Below are positions 7,328 through 14,195 of a stretch of 14,351 bases of DNA, piece after piece. Made by a program: the position numbers and the translations under genes. Position 1 is the first letter of the stretch. Every line of letters starts with the position of its first letter. The notes under the pieces are model-generated. The model saw only the letters and a list, made by a program, of their open reading frames with translations. It was not told the origin of the DNA and made no database searches. The DNA is from an uncultured Clostridia bacterium (GTDB taxonomy: Bacteria; Bacillota_A; Clostridia; Christensenellales; UBA1242): assembly GCA_947629895.1 (NCBI GenBank), contig CANRFP010000029.1, forward strand, positions 1 to 14,351. The letters are read 5' to 3'.

Positions 7328-8212
7328 TTATTTTGCATAGTTGTCAAGCAGTTTTGTTATCCAATTTTTGTCCTTTTTCGCATACGCCTGCTCAAAGTAG
7401 TAGTGGAACTGATAAAGTTTCAACCTTTCATCCAAAAATGGATTGGCAAACATTTCTGGATAAAATTCTTTTAGCCAAGGAAGAATGTTTTTATAATCTT
7501 TGAGTTTAGTGTTTTTCTCATCTTCTTCGTTAGCGAATTTCCAAGGCTCGTCACACATAGATTTGATTATCATCAATTCATAATCCACTGGGCAAAACAA
7601 AACTCTGTCAAAGTCAATCAGCGACAATTTGCCATTGTCATAAATGAAGTTGTCAAAGTGAGAGTCATTATAGATTAAACAATATTTGTTGTCGCCCAAA
7701 AACTTCAAACTTTCCTGCATTTTGAGTTTTGCCGCTGCATTTTCAAATTCAAGTTCTTCCAGCCGTTTATTTATAATGGCAATTTGTGATTTCCAATATT
7801 TTTCCCAATTATGTATTTCATCAAATTTTGGCAATGTGGCTTTTGTTTGGTGAAACTGCCTGAGTATTTCCGCAATTTGTTTTACAATTTCCTTTCGAGT
7901 TTGGTTGTTTAATTTGTGCCAAATTGAATAGAGATTCTTGCCTTTCACTTGCGAAATAATCAAATATTCAAAGTTGTTAAATTTCCCATTTGCGACAAGC
8001 TGCGGAACAAAATCGAAAGTGAATTTTTTATACAAATTTATCTCTTTTTGCAAACGCCATTTTTTGTTTTCATCGTCTGTGAGTTTGATGACATAATTAT
8101 TGTCCACAAGAAACACATCATTTGTAAAGCCAGATGATGCACGTTTTATTGCGTTGTAGGTTAAGTTTTCTCTTTTTAAAATTTGAGAAACGGCTTCAAG
8201 TGTGTTGTCCAT
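7328..8212 (-). CDS. APH/choline-kinase-like phosphotransferase
   Basis: This encodes a 294-residue protein of the aminoglycoside phosphotransferase/choline kinase fold (APH family). ATP-site features are the glycine-containing SSGFTNDVFLV segment at about 26-36, the lysine at about 43 in VIKL and a glutamate at about 57. The catalytic loop is YNDSHFDN at about 181-188, with Asp 183 as the likely base and Asn 188 as a metal ligand, and the second metal aspartate is at about 200 in LIDFD. The histidine that usually opens the HGD motif is replaced by Tyr-Asn. Family members phosphorylate small alcohols, sugars or drugs; the substrate here is unknown, and resistance should not be assumed. AAAGGAC precedes the ATG. 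It lies between queA (33 bases) and a GNAT gene (13 bases). Confidence 0.85.
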   Translation of the reverse strand: MDNTLEAVSQILKRENLTYNAIKRASSGFTNDVFLVDNNYVIKLTDDENKKWRLQKEINLYKKFTFDFVPQLVANGKFNNFEYLIISQVKGKNLYSIWHKLNNQTRKEIVKQIAEILRQFHQTKATLPKFDEIHNWEKYWKSQIAIINKRLEELEFENAAAKLKMQESLKFLGDNKYCLIYNDSHFDNFIYDNGKLSLIDFDRVLFCPVDYELMIIKSMCDEPWKFANEEDEKNTKLKDYKNILPWLKEFYPEMFANPFLDERLKLYQFHYYFEQAYAKKDKNWITKLLDNYAK

Positions 8213-8245
8213 TAAAAGTCCTTTTAAAAATTTATTTTTGTTTGG

Positions 8246-9289
8246 TTATTTTTCTATAAACATAGCATCGCCGAAGGAGAAAAAGCGATATTTTTCTTCA
8301 ACTGCGGTTTTATAGAGCGCCAAAGTTTTGTCGATGTCGCCTATGAAAGCGGACACTAGCATAATTAAAGTGCTTTCTGGCAGGTGAAAGTTTGTTATCA
8401 AGGCATCAACCATTTTGAATTTGTAAGGTGGATAAATGAAAATTTGAGTTTCACGTTTTTGTGGCACGAGTTCGCCATTTTCATTCACTCCGCTTTCCAA
8501 AACACGGACAGATGTTGTGCCAACGGCAATAATCCTGCGATGCTCTTTTTTTGCCTGATTTATTTTGTCGGCAACCTCTTGTGTGATTTCAAAATATTCG
8601 CTGTGCATCTCGTGATTTAAGATGTTATCCTCTTTCACAGGCCTAAAAGTTCCAAGCCCAACGTGAAGTAAAACTTCCAAAATCTCAACGCCTTTCGCCT
8701 TTATCTTTTCAAGAAGTTCTGGTGTGAAATGAAGCCCTGCAGTTGGAGCGGCACTTGAGCCATCAACCTTTGCATAAACAGTTTGATAGCGTTTCTGATT
8801 TTGCAGTTTTTCCTTAATGTATGGTGGAAGTGGCATTGTTCCAATTTCCAGCAGATGCTCTTCAAAAGTTTTGTTTGGAGAAAACTCAAAACGCACTTTG
8901 CACGAGCCGTAGTCGCCTTTTTCTGTAACAACGCATTTTATGTTCTCATTGAAAACAACTTCCGTTCCAACAGAAAGCCTTTTGGCAGGTTTTGTTATCA
9001 CTTCCCAATTTTTAAGGTCAATTCGTTTTTGCAACAGAATTTCAATTTTTGCGCCGGTGTTCTTGAAGCCGAACAGTCTTGCGGGCAAAACTTTGGTGTT
9101 GTTCACAACAAGCACATCGCCCGCTTTCAAAAAGTTTAAGATGTCATAAAAATGTTTGTGTTCAACCTTTTCCGTTTTGCAATTATAGCATAAAAGACGA
9201 GAGTGGTCGCGTGGCTCGATTGGTGTTTGCGCAATCAACTCTTGTGGCAAATCATAAAAATATGTGCTTTTTAACAATTCTCTTTGCAT
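8246..9289 (-). CDS. queA: S-adenosylmethionine:tRNA ribosyltransferase-isomerase QueA
   Basis: QueA transfers and rearranges the ribosyl part of S-adenosylmethionine onto preQ1 in tRNA, giving epoxyqueuosine, the step after Tgt. The 347-residue protein is of normal length. It begins with a YFYDLPQELIAQTPIEPRD segment and carries LVVNNTKVLPARLFG, AAPTAGLHFTPELL, LLHVGLGTFRPV and ITNFHLPESTLIMLVSAF, all strong family signatures. The ATG is one base after the stop of the preceding GNAT gene, with only a weak purine-rich GAAGAAG before it, so translation may be coupled to that gene. In many bacteria queA is followed directly by tgt; here three other genes intervene. Confidence 0.96.
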   Translation of the reverse strand: MQRELLKSTYFYDLPQELIAQTPIEPRDHSRLLCYNCKTEKVEHKHFYDILNFLKAGDVLVVNNTKVLPARLFGFKNTGAKIEILLQKRIDLKNWEVITKPAKRLSVGTEVVFNENIKCVVTEKGDYGSCKVRFEFSPNKTFEEHLLEIGTMPLPPYIKEKLQNQKRYQTVYAKVDGSSAAPTAGLHFTPELLEKIKAKGVEILEVLLHVGLGTFRPVKEDNILNHEMHSEYFEITQEVADKINQAKKEHRRIIAVGTTSVRVLESGVNENGELVPQKRETQIFIYPPYKFKMVDALITNFHLPESTLIMLVSAFIGDIDKTLALYKTAVEEKYRFFSFGDAMFIEK

Positions 9290-9290
9290 A

Positions 9291-9764
9291 TTACTTCTTC
9301 AATTTCTTTTCATATTTCAAACTTGTGCAAATCATCCCTTCGCTTTCATAGAATTTTATGGCGGACTTATTGAAAGCCCAAACATTAAGGATGATGGCAT
9401 CAAAATTTTGTTCTTTTGCGACTTTTTCTAAAAATTTTAAAAGGCTTTTTCCAATTCCCTTTCTTTGGTGACCTTTTTTAACACAAATGGAATTTAGGTC
9501 CATGATTTTTCTTTTCCTAATGAAAGGCACAGACGAAACGGGCTTCTCGCTTGCAAGCATCACGCCCAAAATTTTGCCGTTCTCTTCATAAACATAGTTG
9601 TGTGCAGTTTCATCATTAATTAAGGACAAAAAATAATCATAAGCAAAAGGGTTGTCCGTTTCAACAAAATTGTCGGGATTGCCCTGAATGTGAAGGTTGT
9701 TCACTTCAATTTGAATTTCTTTAACTTGCTCATAATCCGCAATTTGCATTTTTCGAATATTCAT
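9291..9764 (-). CDS. GNAT family N-acetyltransferase
   Basis: This encodes a 157-residue single-domain GNAT acetyltransferase. The acetyl-CoA loop is QRKGIG at about 100-105, after the strand MDLNSICVKKG and before the helix KSLLKFLEKVAKEQ. The second signature NKSAIKFYESEGM lies at about 132-144 and ends in the usual C-terminal beta strand (SLKYEKKL). It starts with RKMQIADYEQVKEI, a common GNAT opening. The substrate is unknown, and it is not clearly RimI. GAGGGTG precedes the ATG. The gene sits seven bases after ruvB and one base before queA, so it is transcribed with both. It is not closely similar to the other GNAT protein at 6781-7314 (different N-terminus and loop). Confidence 0.85.
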   Translation of the reverse strand: MNIRKMQIADYEQVKEIQIEVNNLHIQGNPDNFVETDNPFAYDYFLSLINDETAHNYVYEENGKILGVMLASEKPVSSVPFIRKRKIMDLNSICVKKGHQRKGIGKSLLKFLEKVAKEQNFDAIILNVWAFNKSAIKFYESEGMICTSLKYEKKLKK

Positions 9765-9771
9765 AGCACCC

Positions 9772-10776
9772 TCACTTTTTCTCTGTGTATGGCAACCCTA
9801 AGTGCTTATAGGCATTTTCAAGCGCAACCCTACCTCTTGGAGTTCGCGCAACAAAGCCAAGTTGCAGCAAATATGGCTCATAAACATCTTCAATGGTGCT
9901 TGCATCCTCGCTTATTGTGGCAGAGAGCGTGTCAAGCCCAACAGGTCCGCCATCGAATTTATGAATGATGCTTTCCAAAATTTTGCGATCGATAAAATCA
10001 AGCCCAAGTTCGTCAATTTCCATTTTTGCAAGAGCCTTATCGGCAATATCTTTGGTTATTTTCCCGCTGCCAAGCACCTCAGCATAATCTCGAACTCTCT
10101 TCAAAAGTCTGTTTGCAATACGCGGAGTGCCACGACTTCGTTTTGCAATGTCCAAACTTGCCGTCTCATCAATGTCTATGTTCAAAATCTTGGCAGAGCG
10201 TTTAACAATAACTTGCAGTTCTTCATCTTTGTATAATTCCAGCCTGCTAATCACCCCAAACCTGTCACGAAGTGGGCTTGTGAGCATGCCTGCTTTGGTG
10301 GTTGCACCAATGAGCGTGAAAGGCTGAATTTTAAGACGCATATTTTTTGCTGAAGGGCCTTTTCCCACGATAAAATCGAGTGCAAAGTCCTCCATGGCAG
10401 GATATAATATTTCCTCAACACTTTTGTTTAAACGGTGAATTTCATCGATAAACAAAACATCATTTTTGTTCAAATTGGTGAGGATAGCAGCAAGGTCTGC
10501 GGCATGCTCTATTGCTGGGCCAGATGTTATTTTAAACTGCGAGCCAAGTTCGTTTGCAATGATGTGTGCAAGTGTGGTTTTTCCAAGTCCTGGTGGGCCA
10601 TACAACAAAACATGGTCCAAAGCATCTTTTCTTGATTTGGCTGCTTTGATGTATACCTCCAAACTCTGTTTAACCTTTTCTTGCCCAACATAATCGTCGA
10701 GTTTTGTTGGCCTTAGAGAATTTTCAATCTCTGCATCTGTCCAATTCTTGGTGCTGGTTATAAATCTATCTTCCAT
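9772..10776 (-). CDS. ruvB: Holliday junction branch migration ATPase RuvB
   Basis: RuvB is the AAA+ motor that, as hexameric rings with RuvA, drives branch migration of Holliday junctions. The 334-residue protein is of standard length. It shows [19 protein letters not shown] at about 21-39, Walker A GPPGLGKT at about 60-67, Walker [11 protein letters not shown] at about 107-116, the [18 protein letters not shown] segment with sensor and arginine finger, and the C-terminal winged-helix part with [29 protein letters not shown] (10781-10787) precedes the ATG. The 73-base gap to ruvA, unusually long for this pair, is filled by palindromic repeat copy 3. It stops with TGA. Confidence 0.97.
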   Translation of the reverse strand: MEDRFITSTKNWTDAEIENSLRPTKLDDYVGQEKVKQSLEVYIKAAKSRKDALDHVLLYGPPGLGKTTLAHIIANELGSQFKITSGPAIEHAADLAAILTNLNKNDVLFIDEIHRLNKSVEEILYPAMEDFALDFIVGKGPSAKNMRLKIQPFTLIGATTKAGMLTSPLRDRFGVISRLELYKDEELQVIVKRSAKILNIDIDETASLDIAKRSRGTPRIANRLLKRVRDYAEVLGSGKITKDIADKALAKMEIDELGLDFIDRKILESIIHKFDGGPVGLDTLSATISEDASTIEDVYEPYLLQLGFVARTPRGRVALENAYKHLGLPYTEKK

Positions 10777-10800
10777 ATTTTCTCCTTACAAAAATCAATA

Positions 10801-10857
10801 TGTGGTGTATTATGCCATGATATGTTGTTGCATAATACACAAGATGTTGTTATCTTG
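10801..10857. repeat. Dispersed palindromic repeat, copy 3 (ruvA-ruvB gap)
   Basis: The arms GTGTATTATGC (10805-10815) and GCATAATACAC (10830-10840) are perfectly complementary (11 bp) around a 14-base loop. A second perfect stem, CAAGAT (10840-10845) with ATCTTG (10852-10857), covers the ruvA stop codon at 10850-10852. The element shares the TGTGGTGT and TTATGCA blocks of the other copies. It lies between two co-transcribed genes, so the mRNA will carry both hairpins. Confidence 0.7.
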
Positions 10858-11455
10858 TTCCGTATTCTTTCAAAACTTTCATTATTATCTCTTCGGCGGT
10901 TATTCCCTCGGTCATCTTGCTTCGTGCAAGCCTATACGCCTCATTCTTGTTCACCCCAAGACTGATAAGTGTCATAACAGCATCATTCAAAACGCCCTCA
11001 TCAACATCGCCGGAAATGCCATCCAAAAGATTGTTTGAAACAACATTTGTTGAACTGATTTTATCTTTAAGTTCCAAACAAATTCTTTCTGCGCTTTTTT
11101 TGCCAAGCCCCTTAATTTTTGAAAGAGAATTCGAGTCACCACTGACAATGGCAACCAACAAATCGGAAAGTTTCATGCCAGAAAGCACAGAAATTGCGCT
11201 TTTTGGGCCAATTCCAGAAACGGTTATAAGCCTCATAAAAAGGGTTTTTTCTTCGGCTGTGGCAAAACCATATAAACAAACACCTGTGTTTTCGCTCACT
11301 TGCAAATAGGTTAAAATTTTAACAGTTTCCCCTTCAATGGGCAGCGCTGCAAGTGTGTTGTTGGAAACAGTGAGTTCATAACCCACTCCGTTCACATCCA
11401 AAACAACGGTGTTCTCCGCTTTTTCTTCAATTGTGCCAACCAAAAATGCTATCAT
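10850..11455 (-). CDS. ruvA: Holliday junction binding protein RuvA
   Basis: RuvA binds the four-way junction as a tetramer and loads RuvB. The protein is 201 residues, as usual. Domain I (MIAFLVGTIEEK to about 65) is the OB-fold, with VLDVNGVGYEL and VCLYGFATAEEKTLF. Domain II carries two helix-hairpin-helix motifs, VSGIGPKSAISVLSG and IKGLGKKSAERICLELKDK. Domain III, after a flexible linker, is the RuvB-contacting three-helix domain (VLNDAVMTLISLGVNKNEAYRLA). The ATG at 11453-11455 is preferred over the TTG directly before it because AGGAGA then lies six bases away, and MIAF is the family's normal opening. The ruvC stop is 13 bases upstream. Confidence 0.96.
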   Translation of the reverse strand: MIAFLVGTIEEKAENTVVLDVNGVGYELTVSNNTLAALPIEGETVKILTYLQVSENTGVCLYGFATAEEKTLFMRLITVSGIGPKSAISVLSGMKLSDLLVAIVSGDSNSLSKIKGLGKKSAERICLELKDKISSTNVVSNNLLDGISGDVDEGVLNDAVMTLISLGVNKNEAYRLARSKMTEGITAEEIIMKVLKEYGTR

Positions 11456-11468
11456 CAATTTTCTCCTT

Positions 11469-11957
11469 TTAAATCATGTTGTTGTTGAGCATTGGATTTA
11501 TTTGACTGTGACACAGTGCAACAGCCAAAGCATCTGCCGCATCGTCTGGCTTTGGAATTGATGCCAGCCCAAGCACATTTTTCACCATAAATTGCATCTG
11601 CTTTTTGTCCGCTCTGCCGTTGCCAGTGAGAGCCTGCTTTATTTGAATTGGCGTGTATTCAAAAGTTCTTCCACAATACTTTTGGCTTGTCAGCACAATC
11701 ACGCCCCTTGCCTCAGCAACTGGGATGGCTGTGGTTTGATTGTGGAAAAAGAAAAGTTCTTCAACAGCAACTTCATCAGGTTTATAAGTTTCAAACAGCA
11801 CCCTAAGCCCCTCTTCAATGCGTTGAAGCCGGATTGGCAAACTGTCCTCTTTTGGAGTTTCAATCACGCCATAATCCACAACAGCATTGTTTTTGTGAGT
11901 GTCGATTATTCCATAGCCAACAATGGCATATCCCGGATCAATTCCTAAAATTCTCAT
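11469..11957 (-). CDS. ruvC: Holliday junction resolvase RuvC
   Basis: RuvC is the endonuclease that cuts Holliday junctions held by RuvAB. The 162-residue protein has the RNase H-like fold signatures: MRILGIDPGYAIVGYGII with catalytic Asp at about 7, VAVEELFFFHNQTTA with Glu at about 66-67, and PDDAADALAVALCH with catalytic aspartates at about 139 and 142. It is the first gene of the ruvC-to-tgt run. There is no Shine-Dalgarno site before its ATG. Instead a promoter lies so close that the ATG coincides with the expected transcription start, which suggests a leaderless mRNA. The start codon cannot be moved without losing the first catalytic residue. Confidence 0.96.
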   Translation of the reverse strand: MRILGIDPGYAIVGYGIIDTHKNNAVVDYGVIETPKEDSLPIRLQRIEEGLRVLFETYKPDEVAVEELFFFHNQTTAIPVAEARGVIVLTSQKYCGRTFEYTPIQIKQALTGNGRADKKQMQFMVKNVLGLASIPKPDDAADALAVALCHSQINPMLNNNMI

Positions 11958-11963
11958 AGAGTT

Positions 11964-11993
11964 ATTTTAATAAAAAACACCCCGCCTTGTCAA
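11964..11993 (-). promoter_or_regulatory. Promoter of the ruvC operon, predicted leaderless
   Basis: On the minus strand a perfect -35 TTGACA (11988-11993) and a -10 TAAAAT (11964-11969) are 18 bases apart. Only six bases (AACTCT) separate the -10 from the ruvC ATG at 11957, so transcription should begin at or next to the A of ATG. The -35 lies inside the loop of the yebC terminator hairpin, and its spacer contains the terminator's 3' arm and T run. Confidence 0.72.
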
Positions 11994-12008
11994 ACAAAAA
12001 CGGAGTGT
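11968..12008 (-). terminator. Intrinsic terminator of yebC
   Basis: On the minus strand ACACTCCG (12008-12001) pairs with CGGGGTGT (11984-11977) in an 8-bp stem with one G-U wobble and a 16-base loop, followed by a run of six T and then ATT. It lies about 90 bases after the yebC stop and directly ahead of ruvC. Confidence 0.75.
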
Positions 12009-12099
12009 AATTGAAATTCTTAAACTTTGTTTATAACAAATCTTGTGTTTCATTTTTTTATTACTGTTGCGTGGTCTGTGCCTAAAATGTGGAGTTTCA

Positions 12100-12831
12100 T
12101 TATTCCTCTTCCTCATTTAGATTTACATTGTGGTAAACTTCTTGAACATCATCCAAATCTTCAAGTGCGTCAACCATGCGTTCAAATTTGGCTTGTTGTT
12201 CCGCGTTTAAGTCAACATACAAATCTGGCACAAGTGCCGTTTCGCTGGAAACAACATTGTAGCCCTTCTTTTCAAGTGCTTCATGCATTTTGGAGTGCTC
12301 GTTTGCCTCAGTGATGATTTCAACGCTGTCCTCATCCTCTTGAACATCAACAGCGCCTTCTTCAATGGCATCCAGCATCAAAGCCTCTGCATCCTTAACA
12401 TCTTCAACAATAACAATGCCCTTTCTTTTGAAAAGATAAGACACGCAGCCATTTGAACCCATACTTCCGCCGTGCTTATCGAAGGCGTGACGAACATCGC
12501 CTGCTGTGCGGTTTTTGTTGTCGGTTAGGCATTCAACAATAACTGCCGAGCCACCAACGCCATAACCTTCATAAGTGATTGCCTCATAGTTGACGCTGCC
12601 AAGTTCCCCTGCTGCCTTTTTGATTGACCTTTCAATGTTGTCATTTGGCATATTGTTTTGCTTAGCTTTTGCGATTATGTCTTTGAGTTTGCTGTTAACA
12701 TTAGGGTCGCTTCCACCCTGTTTTACGCACACTGCGATTTCTCTTCCAATTTTTGTGAAGATTTTTCCTCTTGCGGCATCGGTCTTGCCTTTTTTGGCTT
12801 GAATGTTATGCCATTTTGAATGTCCTGACAT
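12100..12831 (-). CDS. yebC: YebC/PmpR family protein
   Basis: This encodes a 243-residue YebC/PmpR (TACO1) family protein. Members are described as DNA-binding regulators and, more recently, as factors that help ribosomes through difficult sequences. The N-terminus MSGHSKWHNIQAKKGKTDA is diagnostic, followed by FTKIGREI, MPNDNIERSIKKAAG, YEGYGVGGSAVIVECLTDN and NRTAGDVRHAFDKHGGSMG. The C-terminal half is acidic and ends in a Glu run. AGGAGA precedes the ATG, and a promoter lies at 12859-12888. The gene is next to ruvC, a widespread arrangement. Here a terminator and a new promoter separate it from ruvC, so it is probably its own transcript, with some read-through possible from the upstream translation genes. 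Confidence 0.95.
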   Translation of the reverse strand: MSGHSKWHNIQAKKGKTDAARGKIFTKIGREIAVCVKQGGSDPNVNSKLKDIIAKAKQNNMPNDNIERSIKKAAGELGSVNYEAITYEGYGVGGSAVIVECLTDNKNRTAGDVRHAFDKHGGSMGSNGCVSYLFKRKGIVIVEDVKDAEALMLDAIEEGAVDVQEDEDSVEIITEANEHSKMHEALEKKGYNVVSSETALVPDLYVDLNAEQQAKFERMVDALEDLDDVQEVYHNVNLNEEEE

Positions 12832-12858
12832 ACTTTTCTCCTAAAAAATTCTATTTTT

Positions 12859-12888
12859 ATAATATAATATAGGGTTACATTTTGTCAA
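12859..12888 (-). promoter_or_regulatory. Promoter of yebC
   Basis: On the minus strand a perfect -35 TTGACA (12883-12888) is followed by TATTAT (12859-12864) after 18 bases, or by an overlapping TATATT after 16. It begins just after the methyltransferase stop codon. The AGGAGA Shine-Dalgarno site and ATG of yebC follow. Confidence 0.7.
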
Positions 12889-12894
12889 ATAAAA

Positions 12895-13626
12895 TCAAAT
12901 CATAAAATGATTTTTATTTATTTCATACATGATGATTGAGCCGCTGACACCCGCGTTTAGGCTTTCAATGCCTTCCATCATTGGAATTTTCACAGTTTTG
13001 AAACAAAGGTTTTGAAGTTGTTCGCAAACGCCTTGTCCTTCATTGCCAACCACAACCCCAATCAAGTTGTTTGTTTTGAAATTAAAGATGTTTTCACCAT
13101 TCATATCGCAGCAAATAAGTTGCAACTTGTTTTCCTTTGCAAACTTCACAAACTCGTCTTTTGAAAGTTCGTAAACAGAGTTGTCAAACACTGCGCCAAC
13201 AGAACTTCTAATTAATTTTGGATTGTTTACCCTCACGCAGTCCACAAGAAAAACATATTCAAAGCCGCTTGCTTTTGCTGTTCTTATAAGCGTGCCAACA
13301 TTTCCGGGGTCTTGCAAAGTGTCAAGCACCAAGAAGTTTGTTTTTGGCACTTCCACAATATGTTGTGTGTGGTATGCAATGCATAATACTTTTTGTGGTG
13401 TTTTTGTGTTTGCAAGTTGCTGCAAAGTTTTTTCGTCAACCTTAAAAACCTCGGCATTTTTTGTGTTGAAATCAACTTTGTCCAAAGTGGTTAAAATATA
13501 CTTTGGCTCAATCACGCCCTTTGCCAAACTGTCCTTTATAATTTTGACATTATCCAAAAAAAGCAAAGACTCATCATGTTTTTGCTTTCTTAGGGTTGTT
13601 ATCAAATTTTTACTTGCGCGCTCCAT
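12895..13626 (-). CDS. SPOUT-class (TrmH/SpoU) RNA 2'-O-methyltransferase
   Basis: This encodes a 243-residue TrmH-family enzyme, predicted to methylate a ribose 2'-OH in rRNA or tRNA with S-adenosylmethionine. The C-terminal SPOUT domain has all three motifs: LDTLQDPGNVGTLIRTA at about 101-117, NPKLIRSSVGAVF at about 135-147, and GVVVGNEGQGV (190-200) with IPMMEGIESLNAGVSGSIIMYE (214-235) forming the knot. The N-terminal substrate-binding domain is shorter and more degenerate than usual: the FLVEG motif reads LFLDN at about 22-26. Residues about 76-92, at the domain junction, are encoded by palindromic repeat copy 4 with the frame intact. The ATG overlaps the rplT stop in TAATG, so translation is coupled to the ribosomal protein genes. 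The exact target base is unknown. Confidence 0.92.
   Translation of the reverse strand: MERASKNLITTLRKQKHDESLLFLDNVKIIKDSLAKGVIEPKYILTTLDKVDFNTKNAEVFKVDEKTLQQLANTKTPQKVLCIAYHTQHIVEVPKTNFLVLDTLQDPGNVGTLIRTAKASGFEYVFLVDCVRVNNPKLIRSSVGAVFDNSVYELSKDEFVKFAKENKLQLICCDMNGENIFNFKTNNLIGVVVGNEGQGVCEQLQNLCFKTVKIPMMEGIESLNAGVSGSIIMYEINKNHFMI
13353..13400. repeat. Dispersed palindromic repeat, copy 4 (inside the methyltransferase gene)
   Basis: CCACAA (13353-13358) and TTGTGG (13393-13398) are the outer inverted ends. The core GGTATGCA (13371-13378) and TGCATAATAC (13380-13389) face each other across one base. The near-palindrome CACAATATGTTGTG (13354-13367) corresponds to the perfect CACAATATATTGTG of copy 1. 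Read on the minus strand it resembles copies 1 and 2, and it is translated there without a stop. Part of the match may be native codons, because TPQxVL is common in this protein family. Confidence 0.6.
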
Positions 13627-13973
13627 TATGCCTTCTTTGCAAGTTCAACAAGTTTTGCAAATGCGTCTGGCTCACGAACAGCCATATCAGCAAGCACCTT
13701 GCGGTTTAATGTTACATTTTGTTTTTTCAAACCATCAATAAATCTGCTGTATGAAATGTTGTTTTGATGGCATCCAGCGTTAATTCTTGTTATCCAAAGT
13801 GCACGGAAGTTTCTTTTCTTCAAACGTCTGCCAACATAGGCATATTGTCCGCTTTTCATAACTTGTTCGCGGGCTGTTCTGTATAGTTTGCTTTTTGCTC
13901 CAAAGTAGCCTTTGGCTTGCTTCAAAATCTTTCTACGCTTTTTAACTGCGTTTACGCCTCTTTTAATTCTCAT
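13626..13973 (-). CDS. rplT: 50S ribosomal protein L20
   Basis: L20 binds 23S rRNA early in assembly of the large subunit. The 115-residue protein is typical in size and very basic: [23 protein letters not shown] begins the long N-terminal helix, followed by [21 protein letters not shown] and a globular end with [33 protein letters not shown] precedes the ATG. It is 12 bases after rpmI and overlaps the methyltransferase start by one base. In many bacteria L20 represses its own operon by binding a leader RNA ahead of infC, which would lie outside this window. Confidence 0.97.
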   Translation of the reverse strand: MRIKRGVNAVKKRRKILKQAKGYFGAKSKLYRTAREQVMKSGQYAYVGRRLKKRNFRALWITRINAGCHQNNISYSRFIDGLKKQNVTLNRKVLADMAVREPDAFAKLVELAKKA

Positions 13974-13985
13974 GTTCCCCTCCTA

Positions 13986-14180
13986 TTACTTTGCAAGAAG
14001 TGTCTTGATATTGTCTTGGTTCTTTCCAGCAATGTAAGACCCTTTTCTAAGTTTTCTCTTGCGACTTTTGTTTTTTACTGTCAGGAAGTGACCTTTGTTT
14101 GGCCTTGCAAACTTAACTTTTCCTGTGGCTGTGAGCGAAAATCTTTTCTTAACTCCGCTGTGTGTTTTTTGTTTAGGCAT
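13986..14180 (-). CDS. rpmI: 50S ribosomal protein L35
   Basis: L35 is a small basic protein of the large ribosomal subunit. The 64-residue product has the family pattern: MPKQKTHSGVKKRFSLTATGKVKF at the N-terminus and a central basic run (KSRKRKLRKGSYIAGKN) ahead of a short C-terminal helix (DNIKTLLAK). It lies between infC and rplT in the classic infC-rpmI-rplT order. Two purine-rich tracts, GGAGA and AAGGA, occur in the 15 bases before its ATG. Nothing is unusual. Confidence 0.96.
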   Translation of the reverse strand: MPKQKTHSGVKKRFSLTATGKVKFARPNKGHFLTVKNKSRKRKLRKGSYIAGKNQDNIKTLLAK

Positions 14181-14195
14181 TTTCCTTTTCTCCTT

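Noticed and set aside
7328..8212. APH-family gene as an antibiotic resistance determinant
   Set aside because: Only the kinase fold is supported; no substrate-specific signature is seen, and the gene sits in a housekeeping run without mobile element marks.
9772..9774. Possible TGA recoding (Mycoplasma-like code)
   Set aside because: TGA ends ruvB and the 4812-5300 gene at the expected lengths, and no in-frame TGA occurs in the conserved proteins.
12009..12099. Possible small gene or tRNA between yebC and the terminator
   Set aside because: No cloverleaf pairing, ribosome binding site or conserved peptide was found in this short AT-rich tail.
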